Origin: Archilochus colubris
Lineage: Eukaryota > Chordata > Aves > Apodiformes > Trochilidae
Reading direction: 5' to 3'
DNA length: 64,000 bases
Assembly (NCBI GenBank): GCA_023079485.1
Contig: CM041084.1
Location: 124,720,292-124,784,291, forward strand
The notes under the pieces are model-generated. The model did not search any database. It was not told the origin of the DNA and was given only the letters and a program-made list of their open reading frames with translations. Made by a program: the position numbers and the translations under genes. Positions 36,423 to 64,000 of the stretch are shown here, one piece after another (positions within the stretch are counted from its first letter, which is position 1; the number at the start of each line of letters is the position of its first letter).

Positions 36423-36547
36423 GAATGTGACTCCACAGACTACGCTGGAATTTAGAGTGTGGAGCCATCACACTTTAAAAGCAGATGCTTTATTAGGAAG
36501 AGCCACTGTAGACTTGAGACAAGCTTTGGAAATACACAATAGAAAAT
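36423..36547 (+). CDS. WWP1: WWP1 exon 4, C2 domain (residues 70-111)
   Basis: The acceptor is ATGCAG|G and the donor AAAT|GTAAGT. It encodes the second half of C2: NVTPQTTLEFRVWSHHTLK, then ADALLGRATVDLRQALEIHN. The TTLEFxVWSH and LLG blocks are characteristic of WWP1, WWP2 and ITCH C2 domains. The exon enters at the third base of a Val codon and leaves in phase 1. Confidence 0.96.
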
Positions 36548-39222
36548 GTAAGTTATCATGAAGGATATTTTGAGTGAAGTAGAATTATTATTACTAATCT
36601 ATATATCAACCAGCCAACCAGACTACTAACTATACATGTAATTGCAACTGTCTTTCAGTTGATGTCTTTACTTGTCTCTTCTAGAGATGCCTGTGCTACC
36701 AAGAGCAATTTAAATGTAACAATGGGATATAATAATTTTGAAATAAACGTTAGAGCATGAGTTACTATAGGTTAAGTAAAACCAGAAGTGATTAAGTACA
36801 ATGCTTTATGGCAAAATAATAACTAATTTGCTAGAAGATCTGTTTTAGACTTCATTAAAAAATGAGTCTAAACTTTCAGAAAAGCCATCTGCTTAATTCT
36901 TTCATGTTTTCCTTCTCAGAAATCACTAATAGGCTAAATTTTCCCCTCATAGTTTAGCTGCACAAAGAGCAGTAGGAACCACTGATAAATGAATCAGTTG
37001 AGAACTTCCTTCGGTACATTAGAGATTGTTGTGTTCTATGTAACTTTTAATTTTAATTGGTTTTATTAGAAATAAAACAGGTTTTTTTGATCTAATTTGC
37101 TTTGAATTTCTTTTCATTAGTACAAGAAGATGGTGAATCCACACTTTAAATTCCACCCCAGAGTGGCAGTAGAATTCCAGCTAAACCTGTCTCACAAGCT
37201 TGATATACAAACCTGAGACCTTTGCTTAGAAGGAGGTGTGGGGAAAGGAGAACTGAAAACAAGCCTCATTTTTCTGATTCTTACAAAAAATTGAAACAGA
37301 ATCCAAAGTCAAGATTCCATAGTTAAGCATAAAAAATGCTGCTTTTTTATCAGAACTGGTTGTAATAATGATAGCAAAAATAGTTAATATTTTAACTATT
37401 TCTAATAAGATGAATTATAATTTTATTACTGTAGATATAGAGAATATAGGTTTCAACAACTTGGCAAGTTCATTGAGGGAATGGTTGACTGGAACACATG
37501 TACATTGCACCAGAAGTAAGTTCTGTGCAGTGTTTCTGATTTTGGCAACTCAGAAGTTTGACACAAACTGGGTTATCCAATAATTCAGTGGTAGAGTAGT
37601 TGATTGGTACCCTTCGGTTGTTTGCTTATTTGTAGCTAATCTAAAACACATCACCTGAAACACTCTTTCCTGAAGATGTGAAGGGGAAGTTCTCTAAATG
37701 CAGGAGTTTTAGAATTGGTGCTGTTACTTTCTCTTGCTGAACACCACCAGTGTTGAATTGCTGCCCACACCCCTCACAGCTTTCTTGCCATCTCAGTTGG
37801 ACAACAGCCAACTGTTGATCTGATTTGGGGAGAGAATCTATTAAAATAACAAAAGCTAAACCAGTCGCCCTTTGCAGAAATGATGACTTATAAATAAGTT
37901 AACCTAACAAGTCAGTAGTAGGCTAGTTTCTTTTTTCATTTCAAGTAGTACTGTTTTCCAAAATGCAGACTGCTATATCAATGATTCTGTAGATTTGGGA
38001 GCTTTGTGCTTGCTCCAGCAATTTAAAGTACTTTGAAATCCACTGTACTATAGCAGTGGATGTCTGTAAGTAACAGCTACAGTGCTGAACCTGCTCTTTA
38101 AAGGTACAGCTTGGGGGTATCTGGTGATAGTTTATGGTAGCCCTCCCTCTTCACATGCTTACTGCTCATATGTGTTACATGTTGAGAATGAAAAAAAAAT
38201 AAGGAAGTATCAGCTTAATTCACAGAACTACACAGTGGGCTTTAAATTTAGCCTGGAATGCTATCATACAGAGGGAAACATATATTGGGAAATGAATTTT
38301 TAAATCTGAGACTGCTAATACCAAAAGGCCTTAAGCATTTTAACCTTATTAATGTGAATTCTATCTGACTGTGTTTAGATTTATGACAAATAGCTATAAC
38401 AGCTGTACTAGTAATAACCGTTTTAGAGAGAATGATGCAGCAAACCCAGCATGTATTACCTCTGGATTATGTATGCCTATTTATGTATGCCTATGTAACA
38501 CACATACAAATATGTGTGTTGCTTATCAGTCATGTTAAATTATTTTACCACACCACGTACACATTTTTTTGTATATCTCAATTATCTCAAAATTTATTTT
38601 GGTGAAACTAGTTAATTGAGGCATCCTGTCTGTTACTGTTTAATCCTTGGGAGTTTGTATCTATGGAAAGGCTTTTAAGAATTTACTAAAAGTAATTTTA
38701 AATGAGGGAGGACTCTATGCAGTGTTTGCATTTACTCTTTCCTCAAAGTGATGCTGTTGCCAGTGGTCTCTTAAAATTTAGTTTTGGAAAGTGATACAAG
38801 AAATGAACAGGGTTCCCAGTGACTGGCAACACTTGGATGTGTAGTTCAGAAGTTGCTTGACTTTAAGGCTTTTCATATTATTTAAGCAGTGCATAATTTC
38901 AAAAGGTCTTAGTGGAAACAGCAAACCTGGGAAATCATTAACAACAAAGAACGGAAACGACGTGGATCCTATAGCATGCCTATAAAATATGCTATGTAAA
39001 CAGCCAGTTTGTTTTTACGATAACTGTGCTGCTGCCCACCTCCTTAGTAATAGCTATGTTGGTTTGAATTGTCTGAATAGCTTTCATGTTCAGTTTTTTT
39101 ACAATTAAATACATTTGTGCTGGTTTTATGTGGAAATTTTCTTCTAAGGTTGTTTAGAATTTAATCTCTGCTTTATACCTTCTCTCCTTCTCTTCCTCTA
39201 TCCACCCCAACTCCATTTTTAG
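36548..39222 (+). other. WWP1: WWP1 intron 4
   Basis: A 2.7-kb GT-AG intron, AT-rich and without a recognisable repeat body. It contains a perfect 10-bp-arm hairpin at 38497-38520. The acceptor is TTTTTAG|TGG. Confidence 0.87.
38497..38520. repeat. Perfect inverted repeat, 10-bp arms, 4-base loop
   Basis: AACACACATA, loop CAAA, then TATGTGTGTT. The arms are exact reverse complements. Just upstream is a direct repeat of TTATGTATGCCTAT. It is an alternating purine-pyrimidine stem and is most likely a simple-sequence product. Confidence 0.85.
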
Positions 39223-39360
39223 TGGAGAAGGTGAAAGAACAGTTGAAACTCTCTTTGGAAAACAAGAGTGGCATGGTGCAAACAGGTGAACTGACAGTTG
39301 TGCTAGATGGTTTGGTAGTTGAACAAGAATCTCTTACAAATCTCAGTTCATCAGCAAACA
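39223..39360 (+). CDS. WWP1: WWP1 exon 5, end of C2 (residues 112-157)
   Basis: The acceptor is TTTTTAG|TG and the donor AACA|GTAAGT. It encodes EKVKEQLKLSLENKSGMVQT, then GELTVVLDGLVVEQESLTNLSSSAN. The GELTVVLDGLV segment is the last C2 strand. The following SSSAN starts the flexible linker. It leaves in phase 1 and joins exon 6 as A|TA (Ile). Confidence 0.96.
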
Positions 39361-39458
39361 GTAAGTTAAAATAATTAAATAAAATTCTAACATTTTCATT
39401 AAAATTCCAAATAGATAATAATAGAATATTTCTGTTTGGTTTGTTTCTTACTGTTCAG
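39361..39458 (+). other. WWP1: WWP1 intron 5, 98 bp
   Basis: Very short GT-AG intron with donor GTAAGT and acceptor CTGTTCAG. One of five introns under 100 bp in this gene. Confidence 0.92.
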
Positions 39459-39525
39459 TAGAAGTTCAGCAGAATGGTGAGGCTGTGCATGAAAGCAGAG
39501 ATGCTTCAGCAAGAAGTACATCCAG
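39459..39525 (+). CDS. WWP1: WWP1 exon 6, linker (residues 158-179)
   Basis: A 67-bp exon encoding EVQQNGEAVHESRDASARST, an acidic polar linker with no domain. It corresponds to the IEIQENGDALHE part of the WWP1 sequence I know. The donor is weak after the core (CAG|GTTGGA), so skipping is conceivable, but skipping 67 bp would shift the frame. Confidence 0.92.
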
Positions 39526-41561
39526 GTTGGAAATAATTTTTGTGTTTTATATTATATGAGGTATACTGGCAAATTTATCAGTTGAAATGTTTGGGTCATT
39601 TGAATTTTTGTTTTCTTTCTTAATTATTTTGAAGGGAATGGATTTTAACTGCAAGGCCCTTAGTTATATTACCATAGATTTTAGAAACATTGCTTGTATA
39701 ATTACATAATTTAGCTTGAGAAGAATTAAATTTACAATTCTATAGTTTCTCTGCTGGTAGATTCTGCTCTCCACTACTTTATAATTGCCTCTTGGGTGTG
39801 TAGCTCTCTGAGAATAAAAATTCAACTGACCGGAAGTCTCCTAAAATGCAGCAGCAGAGGCTGAGGGAGCAGTGGTTTCATGGACTTACGTGAACTTGCT
39901 CTGCTCATGTTCTTCTGCTGTTAGAGAACTACTTCTGTTCACGTCCACCAGCTTGTTACAACATACCAAGGAAGGAAGAAGAAAAAAAAGCCTAAATTAC
40001 TTCCCCCTTACCCAGTTCCTTTTTAAGTTTGTAATCAGGAAGTTGTTTAAGAGACTTGTACTGAGTTCAGGAAGCAGTATTCAGCATGCTAAGGCAAAGG
40101 GGTTGCTTGCTTCAAACTGAAGTGGCAAGAGAAGGGCTTTGGGATCAATTTAGCACTTTTGTTTTTGGATTCTCAATCTTTATACCAGCACAAGGATTGC
40201 CTAGAGAGGAGTAGGAGTAGATCGTTTGTCCCTGACCACTAGTGAGTCAAATAGGTCAGCATCATAATTATATGTTACTGGCCTGCTTGGTTACCTTGCA
40301 GTGAACCCCTTTCAGTTTCAAGTTTTTGACACTCAAAGGAGTGAAAAAAGCATAGGGTTGCTATGCATTTGAGTGTCAGGGGAATATTTGTCGTTGCATA
40401 CTTGACTTGATTCTTTTTGTGAATATATGGAGGTTTCTCTCTGTTCCCACATCAGTGCCCAGTATGAGGGAGGGAGGATAAAAAGTTGCTTTTTCCTTAT
40501 TTTTTTCAGAAAGGTTTGGGACTATTGGAAGTGATTTGAAACACATCAGCATACCAGTGGTAGCAGCAATCATTGGTTCTCATTCCAGTATTGTTGCTGG
40601 ATGTGTGGCTTTTACTGGGATCCTGTTCTTGATGTTGAGATTTTGATTACAGCGGTTTTCCACACAACTAGCCAGCAATTTTGATTCACAGTTTTAAAAT
40701 TAACTGATGAAGAAAAGTTTTAAGGTGGCTTCTGTGCATGCCTTTAGGAAGTGAATTGTGTTTGTAGTCTAGAATTGAAAAGGGATAATACTTTAATTCT
40801 CTGTTTCTACTACTCCTTTGGAGCTGGGTAAGGTAGCAGGGAAATTCTGCTTCTTCCTTTCTTAGTCTGCAAGGGGGACTTGTAACAGTTCTCACATTTT
40901 TGGTCATCTGTTTAACTCTTGAGTTTCTAGCCACTACTCCTTGCAAAGGTGGGGAGTTGGCACAATATGCTTCTCTGGTGGGTGGCTTTGAACATTTTGG
41001 GATAGATTTAAATAAAAACAGTGTGATTGAACAAGACTTTCCATTCATAAGACCTTACACTACATTTATTTCCATGTGGCCTTATAAACACAGAATTGCC
41101 TGTATATATCAGTCCTCACAGTGACACATCCTGCATATGCATAAAGAAGCTCATCTTGCTCTCCTCTTACTGAAGGAGAGTTTTGTTGCTTTCTTATATT
41201 GTGACTAGAATAATTTTTGGATATATGACAAACAAAACCAATTGTTCCACTTGCTTAATGAGAGAAAAAGTTTTCCTGCCTGTAGTTGCACTTTGGAATG
41301 GTTCCCAAGGCAGTTTGGGAAGATGTGACAGGTGCATCAGTCTGCTCAACTCAATTCTAAAATGTCATTATAACTGAAATATGAAGTGCATAAGGAAAAT
41401 TTTACCAGTTTCAAGTATAAAATAATAAAAAATAAAATTTGCCTTTTGTTCCTTAATTGTTTTGGTCTTGTCCTTGACTGTTAGCTAGGCTGTAAATGCT
41501 GTTAAAAACTGTTGTGAATTTACTTTGTAGTAACCTAAACCAATCTTTTATTTTTACCAAG
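39526..41561 (+). other. WWP1: WWP1 intron 6
   Basis: A 2.0-kb GT-AG intron, unremarkable and AT-rich, with no recognised repeat. The acceptor is ACCAAG|A, with A instead of C/T at -3, which is a weaker 3' splice site. Confidence 0.85.
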
Positions 41562-41743
41562 ATCTGCTTGTGACATTTCTAATGGGATAGACAATCAAGT
41601 ACCTTCCAACTCTGTAGTGCAGAATGCATTCTGTATAGAAGCTGTTAATGGAGACAGCACATCATCTCCTACTCACGTTGCAGACAGACCCAAAAATTCA
41701 CCAGTACCAAATCCACTTGCACCTCAGCCTGTCAACAGCACTG
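41562..41743 (+). CDS. WWP1: WWP1 exon 7, linker (residues 180-240)
   Basis: It encodes the linker between C2 and the WW domains: SACDISNGIDNQVPSN, then AVNGDSTSSPTHVADRPKN and a Pro-rich end PVPNPLAPQPVNSTG. The motif NGID plus RPKN matches WWP1. The exon joins exon 6 as AG|A (Arg) and exon 8 as G|TT (Val). Its 5' splice site is strong (ACTG|GTAAGA). Confidence 0.94.
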
Positions 41744-44600
41744 GTAAGAATGGGAGATTTATGAGAGCATGTTCCACAAAGGGTTTTTTATCTGATTGAA
41801 ATGTAACTAAAACTGAACCACTTTTTCTCTACATTTTTTGGTTAAATTTAAAAACTACTGAAAGGATGTTTCTAGGCTTCAGTTTATAGTCTTGCCTGTC
41901 CACATTTTCAAGTTCTTCTGTAGTAGATCCATTCTCAAATGTACTGACTTTCATACTTAGCCATCAGTTCTCTTCTCTGAAGAAAGATGTAAAGCATCCA
42001 GAAATTCAGTTTCTTTGTCCCATTTTACTGATTTTCTGAAGGAAAAATCAGATTTCTTTCATAATTTGAGTGACTAAAAGTTTCTTTTCTCATATAGGTA
42101 GACCTGAGTTTTAGTGCTGTCAGGGAACTGCTGTACTCTTAGTTGAGATGTGCTGCAGAATCTCCTTGCCTTCCATTTTTTCAGAAGGTGTGCTGGTTCA
42201 AAACTGGTCTTGCCAAATACTACATTTCGTTCTCTTCCTAAACAAAAAAGCTTTGATTATGACTACAGGCAACATGCAGTACAGAGAAACAAGGGAACAG
42301 AAAATCTTTTTTGTTCCCCTGGCAAAACTTTGCATCCAATAATAACTGTACTTTCAAAGCATTTTCTGTATTTTCTGAGCTGTTTGAGAGAGATTACAAT
42401 GGTAGCAGGTAAAAAAGGTTACTTTAAATAGAAATATGCACACGGTTAAAACAGTAAAGCAGAGGCTGTCAAAACTTTCTGTATTAAAGTGGAAAATGTG
42501 GGCATGTTGGGAAGATAGCAGAAACACTTAGGAACTTTAGAAGATAATAATTAAATTAGACCTTCTGTGAAGCTTTTTTTTTTATTTGGAGAACTTGAAT
42601 TTGATTCCCCTCTTTTTTCAGTTGAAGGCCAGAGGGCATATATATTATTTAGGCATTATTCCCTTGTTCTTCGGTAGCAGAGAGATTAATTTGAAATCTG
42701 TATTATCATAGGGTAATTGCAAAAAATAATTGATTTGTTCAAGTAGTTATATTGATGAAATCATCACTGAGCTTCAACCGAAGGACTGATAATAGGAGTT
42801 TTCAACCACTGTTCCAGTTGGTGGAGACTTTTTAAAGGCAAGACATGAAATAGGTCTGCAGCATCTGTTGATGACAAGATTTTTTTTTTCCTCACTGTTG
42901 GACTTTGCAGGATTGTAAGTTCATGTGATGTTACCAGAATTGCTGGTTTAGATCTAATTGGTGAAGTAATTGGCTGATGTAATGTTTTATAGATCTGTTT
43001 TGAAGATCAGCTTACTAAAAGAGCTGATGAGTTGTCAGTTATTGTGCCTCTTACTTCATTATGTAATCCCATTCACTCTTCTATGTGGATGAATTCAGTG
43101 TTGTTCTTTTTTTATGGCTTTTTTTAAAGTAACATTGCTGCTAGTTAAAGCAGAAATTTGGAGAAATTTTTTTTTGTACCATGTTTGTTTTTCATTTGCT
43201 TGGAGTAATACGAAGTCTTGACATGTCTTAATGGAATTAACCTGTTTTGTGTAAGCTGGAAGTGGTGATGTATAATAGTTGTGTTGAAAAAGTAATGCTT
43301 TTACAGGTCTTACACATCTGCTGCTGCCTGTAAAAACATGCTTATCATTATGCATATTAAGAAAATACTGAATCTAGCCTTTTTTTTTTTTTAAGACTGT
43401 TATTCAGGATTAAAATAAATTAACTCTTTAAAATGATGGAACACTATTTTATGGACACTAGTCTAGGGTTAAATTTTGCACATCTGTATCAGTCAGGTTC
43501 TGAGTACAGAGCAGTTGTATTGGCCTCAGTTTTTAGGAACGTAAGCTGATATTATGCTGTTAGAAAAGTACTTGAAGTCTACATTTTATATTCTAATCTT
43601 GTAGAATAAAGTAGCCCCAACTCTAGAAGAGGTACAGAGTTTAAATAGAATTGTCACTGTCTGGAACTGATTAGTGGTATGAACAGTGAAAGCTGTAAAT
43701 GGTGTTGTACTTCTTTTAATAGGGCCTTGACTTTTAATGGGGGCCTTACAGACTGTCATACCTGATTTCACTTGTCTATAGCAAGATCTTGTGCTGTGAT
43801 ACTGTTCTGTTAAGCTCTGCAGGTGATTAGTATTGATTTGGTTTTGGCAAAATGGGCTTGAGAGTCATTAAGCCACCCTAGCCCCCTTTTCCTGTTAATT
43901 TAGATCTGTTGTGAGATTATGCTTGCTTGAATTGGCTGACATTTGTATTGTTCTTTAAAATAAATATATTTACTTTGTGATTCTAGAGTACTTTTCTTCA
44001 GTCACTGAACTACGTATGTTACATTAGCCAAATACTGATTTCATATTTTACTTCTTCTTTTGGAGGGGGATTTTTTTCCTAAGGCTCACGGATGGTTTTT
44101 GCTCAATTGTAGAGTTTTTTTCCCCAACTCTGAAAAAAAGAAAAAAAAAAAATCATCTGTAAGAACTCCCTTTTAATTTTCTTTATTTCATTGAGTTATC
44201 TTAATCTTTTTCTTTCATGTCATACTAGTCAGAATTATTTACTGAATTTAAACTTCAAATAAAGCAATACTGTTTTATGAGAAGCAGATGGGTACCTTTT
44301 GTTAATCTAAAGAGTAAGGTAGAACACTGAGTTGACCAAGATTTGCAGAAACTAAGGAATTACTTTAGCAAGAAAGCATAGAGAATGGTTTGCAGAATGG
44401 AAGTTTTAATTACAATTTTACCTGAGTTGGGTGTGTTGTGACTTTTTGTCATCCGGACAAAAATTCAGTTTGTGTCATATAGGTAGGTACACAGGTGATT
44501 TGAACATAATCCTTACTTACCATTTACTCCAGAGGTTGATCATTTGAAAAGTAAAACTCATCAGATTCTGACACAAATGCTGTTATCTCCTGTTTCTCAG
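41744..44600 (+). other. WWP1: WWP1 intron 7
   Basis: A 2.9-kb GT-AG intron with T-rich runs (for example around 43380 and 44130) and no recognised element. The acceptor is TGTTTCTCAG|TT. Confidence 0.86.
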
Positions 44601-44955
44601 TTAATAGCGACTCATCCACCTCTGCACCAGAAGCTGGTAATTCTTCTGCCTCTGAGGCTCCAGTGGGTTCAGCCGAAGCTCCCGTGTCTTCAGATTGCAA
44701 TAACACCACAGCAGAAGCTCAGTCAACAGCAGAAGCAGCTAATTGTTCTGAAAGCCACACTTCTACCTTACCTGTTGCATCTGCTGGACTGGAACCCACA
44801 GCTACAACTGACTGTGCTCAGCCTAATGCCAGAAACAGTGCAGCAGCAGATGCAGCAAAACCAAGGGAATCCTCCTCCTCCTCCACCTCAAGTGCATCTG
44901 CAGAACCTGTAAGACAGCAGCCTGGTAATGCCAGTGCAGAACCTTTACCACCAGG
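44601..44955 (+). CDS. WWP1: WWP1 exon 8, Ser/Thr/Ala-rich linker (residues 241-358)
   Basis: The largest coding exon, 355 bp. It encodes a low-complexity linker rich in Ser, Thr, Ala and Glu, with a serine run from repeated TCC codons at about 44870-44885. It then reaches VRQQPGNASAEPLPPG, the lead-in to WW1. The last codon is GG|G, completed by exon 9. The acceptor was chosen because TTTCTCAG|TT keeps the frame from exon 7 and the ORF has no in-frame stop. The VRQQ-GNA segment is shared with mammalian WWP1, while the rest of the linker is poorly conserved by comparison with what I recall. Confidence 0.9.
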
Positions 44956-51049
<6,094 letters not shown>

Positions 51050-51104
51050 GCTTCAATGTTGTCAGCAGAAAATGATCCACTGGGGCCTTTGCCACCAGGT
51101 TGGG
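51050..51104 (+). CDS. WWP1: WWP1 exon 11, WW3 lead-in (residues 450-467)
   Basis: A 55-bp exon encoding ASMLSAENDPLGPLPPGW and the first base of the next Glu codon. It supplies the first Trp of WW3 (residue 467). The acceptor is AAATAG|G and the donor G|GTAAGT. Confidence 0.96.
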
Positions 51105-52446
<1,342 letters not shown>

Positions 52447-52519
52447 AAATAAAGGGCCACAGATTGCTTACGAGCGTAGCTTTAGGTGGAAGCTTGCTCA
52501 TTTCCGTTACTTGTGTCAG
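52447..52519 (+). CDS. WWP1: WWP1 exon 14, HECT N-terminal edge (residues 539-563)
   Basis: It encodes NKGPQIAYERSFRWKLAHFR and YLCQ. This is the linker between WW4 and HECT plus the first HECT helix. The mammalian WWP1 sequence I recall has one more Gly (KGGPQ), so this copy seems one residue shorter; ITCH has a similar NKGPQ. The exon ends at a codon boundary. Confidence 0.95.
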
Positions 52520-52609
52520 GTACTGATTTAAATAATTATTTACTTTTGGAAACTATTTGAGTTTACATTTGTATATGCTGCCTTTAATATTACTCTCTTA
52601 TGATTACAG
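52520..52609 (+). other. WWP1: WWP1 intron 14, 90 bp
   Basis: Short GT-AG intron; donor GTACTG, acceptor GATTACAG. Confidence 0.92.
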
Positions 52610-52681
52610 TCCAATGCACTGCCAAGTCATGTGAAAATCAATGTATCCAGACAGACTTTGTTTGAGGATTCCTTCCAGCAA
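52610..52681 (+). CDS. WWP1: WWP1 exon 15, HECT N-lobe (residues 564-587)
   Basis: A 72-bp, phase 0-0 exon encoding [20 protein letters not shown] and SFQQ. The [13 protein letters not shown] block is diagnostic of the NEDD4-family HECT start. The donor is CAA|GTAAGC. Confidence 0.97.
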
Positions 52682-53718
52682 GTAAGCCTGCAGAGATTGT
52701 TGTGTGTGTTTATCAAGACAAAGCATAAGAACAAAAAAGACCATAGCCAGCTCATACTAATGGTCCTTCAGGCACAGTAGTCTTCCTCTGGTATTAACCA
52801 GAGTGGAATTCTTAGGGGAGACTGTAAGAACAGAAATAATGTATATAATACTTCTACCAAATGATTCTTCAGCTCCCAGCTGTTTACAATTGAAGTGTTT
52901 CTTGAGCTTGGTGTGGTTTCTGAGTACTTAATAATCCTCAAGGGATTTCCCTTCTGTGAGCTTGTCTCTGCTCTTCTTTTGGACTTTTTTGCATGTACAG
53001 CATCCTGTGGTTCCATAGCTTAACCACATTGCATACCATATTAACCACAATGGATTTGCTTTTCTGGTTCTTGTATGTGGTTATATACATTACAAAACAT
53101 TGTTTTCTTCAACTAAAACTGGTGTCCTGTTTTGTCCTTTGGACACTAGATCTTTGAAATTGAAATTTACAGTTCCTGAGCTCTTACACTCTGCAGCCAA
53201 CATGGTTCTTGCCTATTTCTCTGTAATGATGAAAATTCTTCCTGCTGTCACCACATCAAAAACTCTTGGGAGGGATTCTTTATAAGTAAAAAAATCATTG
53301 TTAATGAAAGCATATTATGCTTACTTTGGATGAGAGGAAATTACTTTTTTAAATGATTTGCTTAAAGCCAAAAATATGTAATATATCAGATAAAATGCCT
53401 TTTCACCTATTTTCCTTTCATGATAATGAAAGCCTTAGGAAGAGTTTTAAGAACAGGGCAACCATATCATGATGCTTTCCAGATATCCTCTCCCACTTAG
53501 TAGCAGTCTGCTGCTGAAAGATTTCAAGTTTGAGTTGATATTTTTGTGTGCAGTTCACTGATTGCATGTTCCTTGAGATGGTCTAATCACTTGTCAAATC
53601 TCTGTAAATGTTTGACATATATGGCATTTCTGTATCAATTACATGAACTCTGAGTAAGAAGAAGTGATTATATGGACAATGTGTAATTTATAATATTACA
53701 ACTTTTGCTTTTCTGTAG
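52682..53718 (+). other. WWP1: WWP1 intron 15
   Basis: A 1.0-kb GT-AG intron, AT-rich, with no recognised repeat. The acceptor is TTCTGTAG. Confidence 0.9.

Positions 53719-64000
<10,282 letters not shown>

Noticed and set aside
40686..41048. Minus-strand 120-codon frame in intron 6
   Set aside because: No domain, no splice context and no resemblance that I recognise. The length is within what chance allows in 64 kb.
44544..44912. 122-codon frame, Gln- and Leu-rich, overlapping exon 8
   Set aside because: It is an alternative frame of the exon 8 sequence. It does not join neighbouring exons, and the true frame gives the conserved linker end.

Overview
The window is vertebrate nuclear DNA, most likely from a bird. 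The evidence is a single split gene with GT-AG introns, a CpG-island promoter, and interspersed repeats that are almost all CR1 LINEs ending in the ATTCTATG-type tail typical of sauropsids. I see no Alu or B1-type SINEs and no bacterial-type gene. The species cannot be named from the sequence.

The only host gene I can support is WWP1, on the + strand. It encodes a NEDD4-family HECT E3 ubiquitin ligase with the order C2, four WW domains, HECT. Positions 1-5560 are AT-rich DNA with no recognisable exon. Positions 5590-7200 are a CpG island with GC boxes, an AP-1-type site, CGG/GCG repeats and the untranslated first exon, whose donor is at 6595. Intron 1 is 23.6 kb and holds most of the CR1 insertions. 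Coding starts at 30174 in exon 2. Twenty coding exons (exons 2-21) were joined in frame: 2,511 nt, 837 codons. C2 is in exons 2-5, an acidic and Ser/Thr/Ala-rich linker in exons 6-8, WW1 in exon 9, WW2 plus the WW2-WW3 linker in exon 10, WW3 in exons 11-12, WW4 in exon 13, and HECT in exons 14-21. About 85-90 C-terminal residues, including the catalytic cysteine, lie beyond 64000. The last bases of the window look like the acceptor of the next exon.

The pieces form one protein machine. C2 binds membrane lipid, the WW domains recruit PPxY substrates, the WW2-WW3 linker is known in close paralogues to hold HECT inactive, and HECT takes ubiquitin from E2 and passes it to substrate.

The most unusual observations are: a GC-AG intron after the start-codon exon; a three-layer transposon nest at 17324-20960 (a + CR1 split by a - CR1, itself split by about 0.5 kb of unassigned DNA that may be a solo LTR); two upstream ORFs in exon 1, one reading the GCG repeat as alanines; and a perfectly phase-symmetric exon for WW1. 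I did not find an undescribed gene system; this looks like an ordinary conserved gene in a repeat-bearing intronic landscape.
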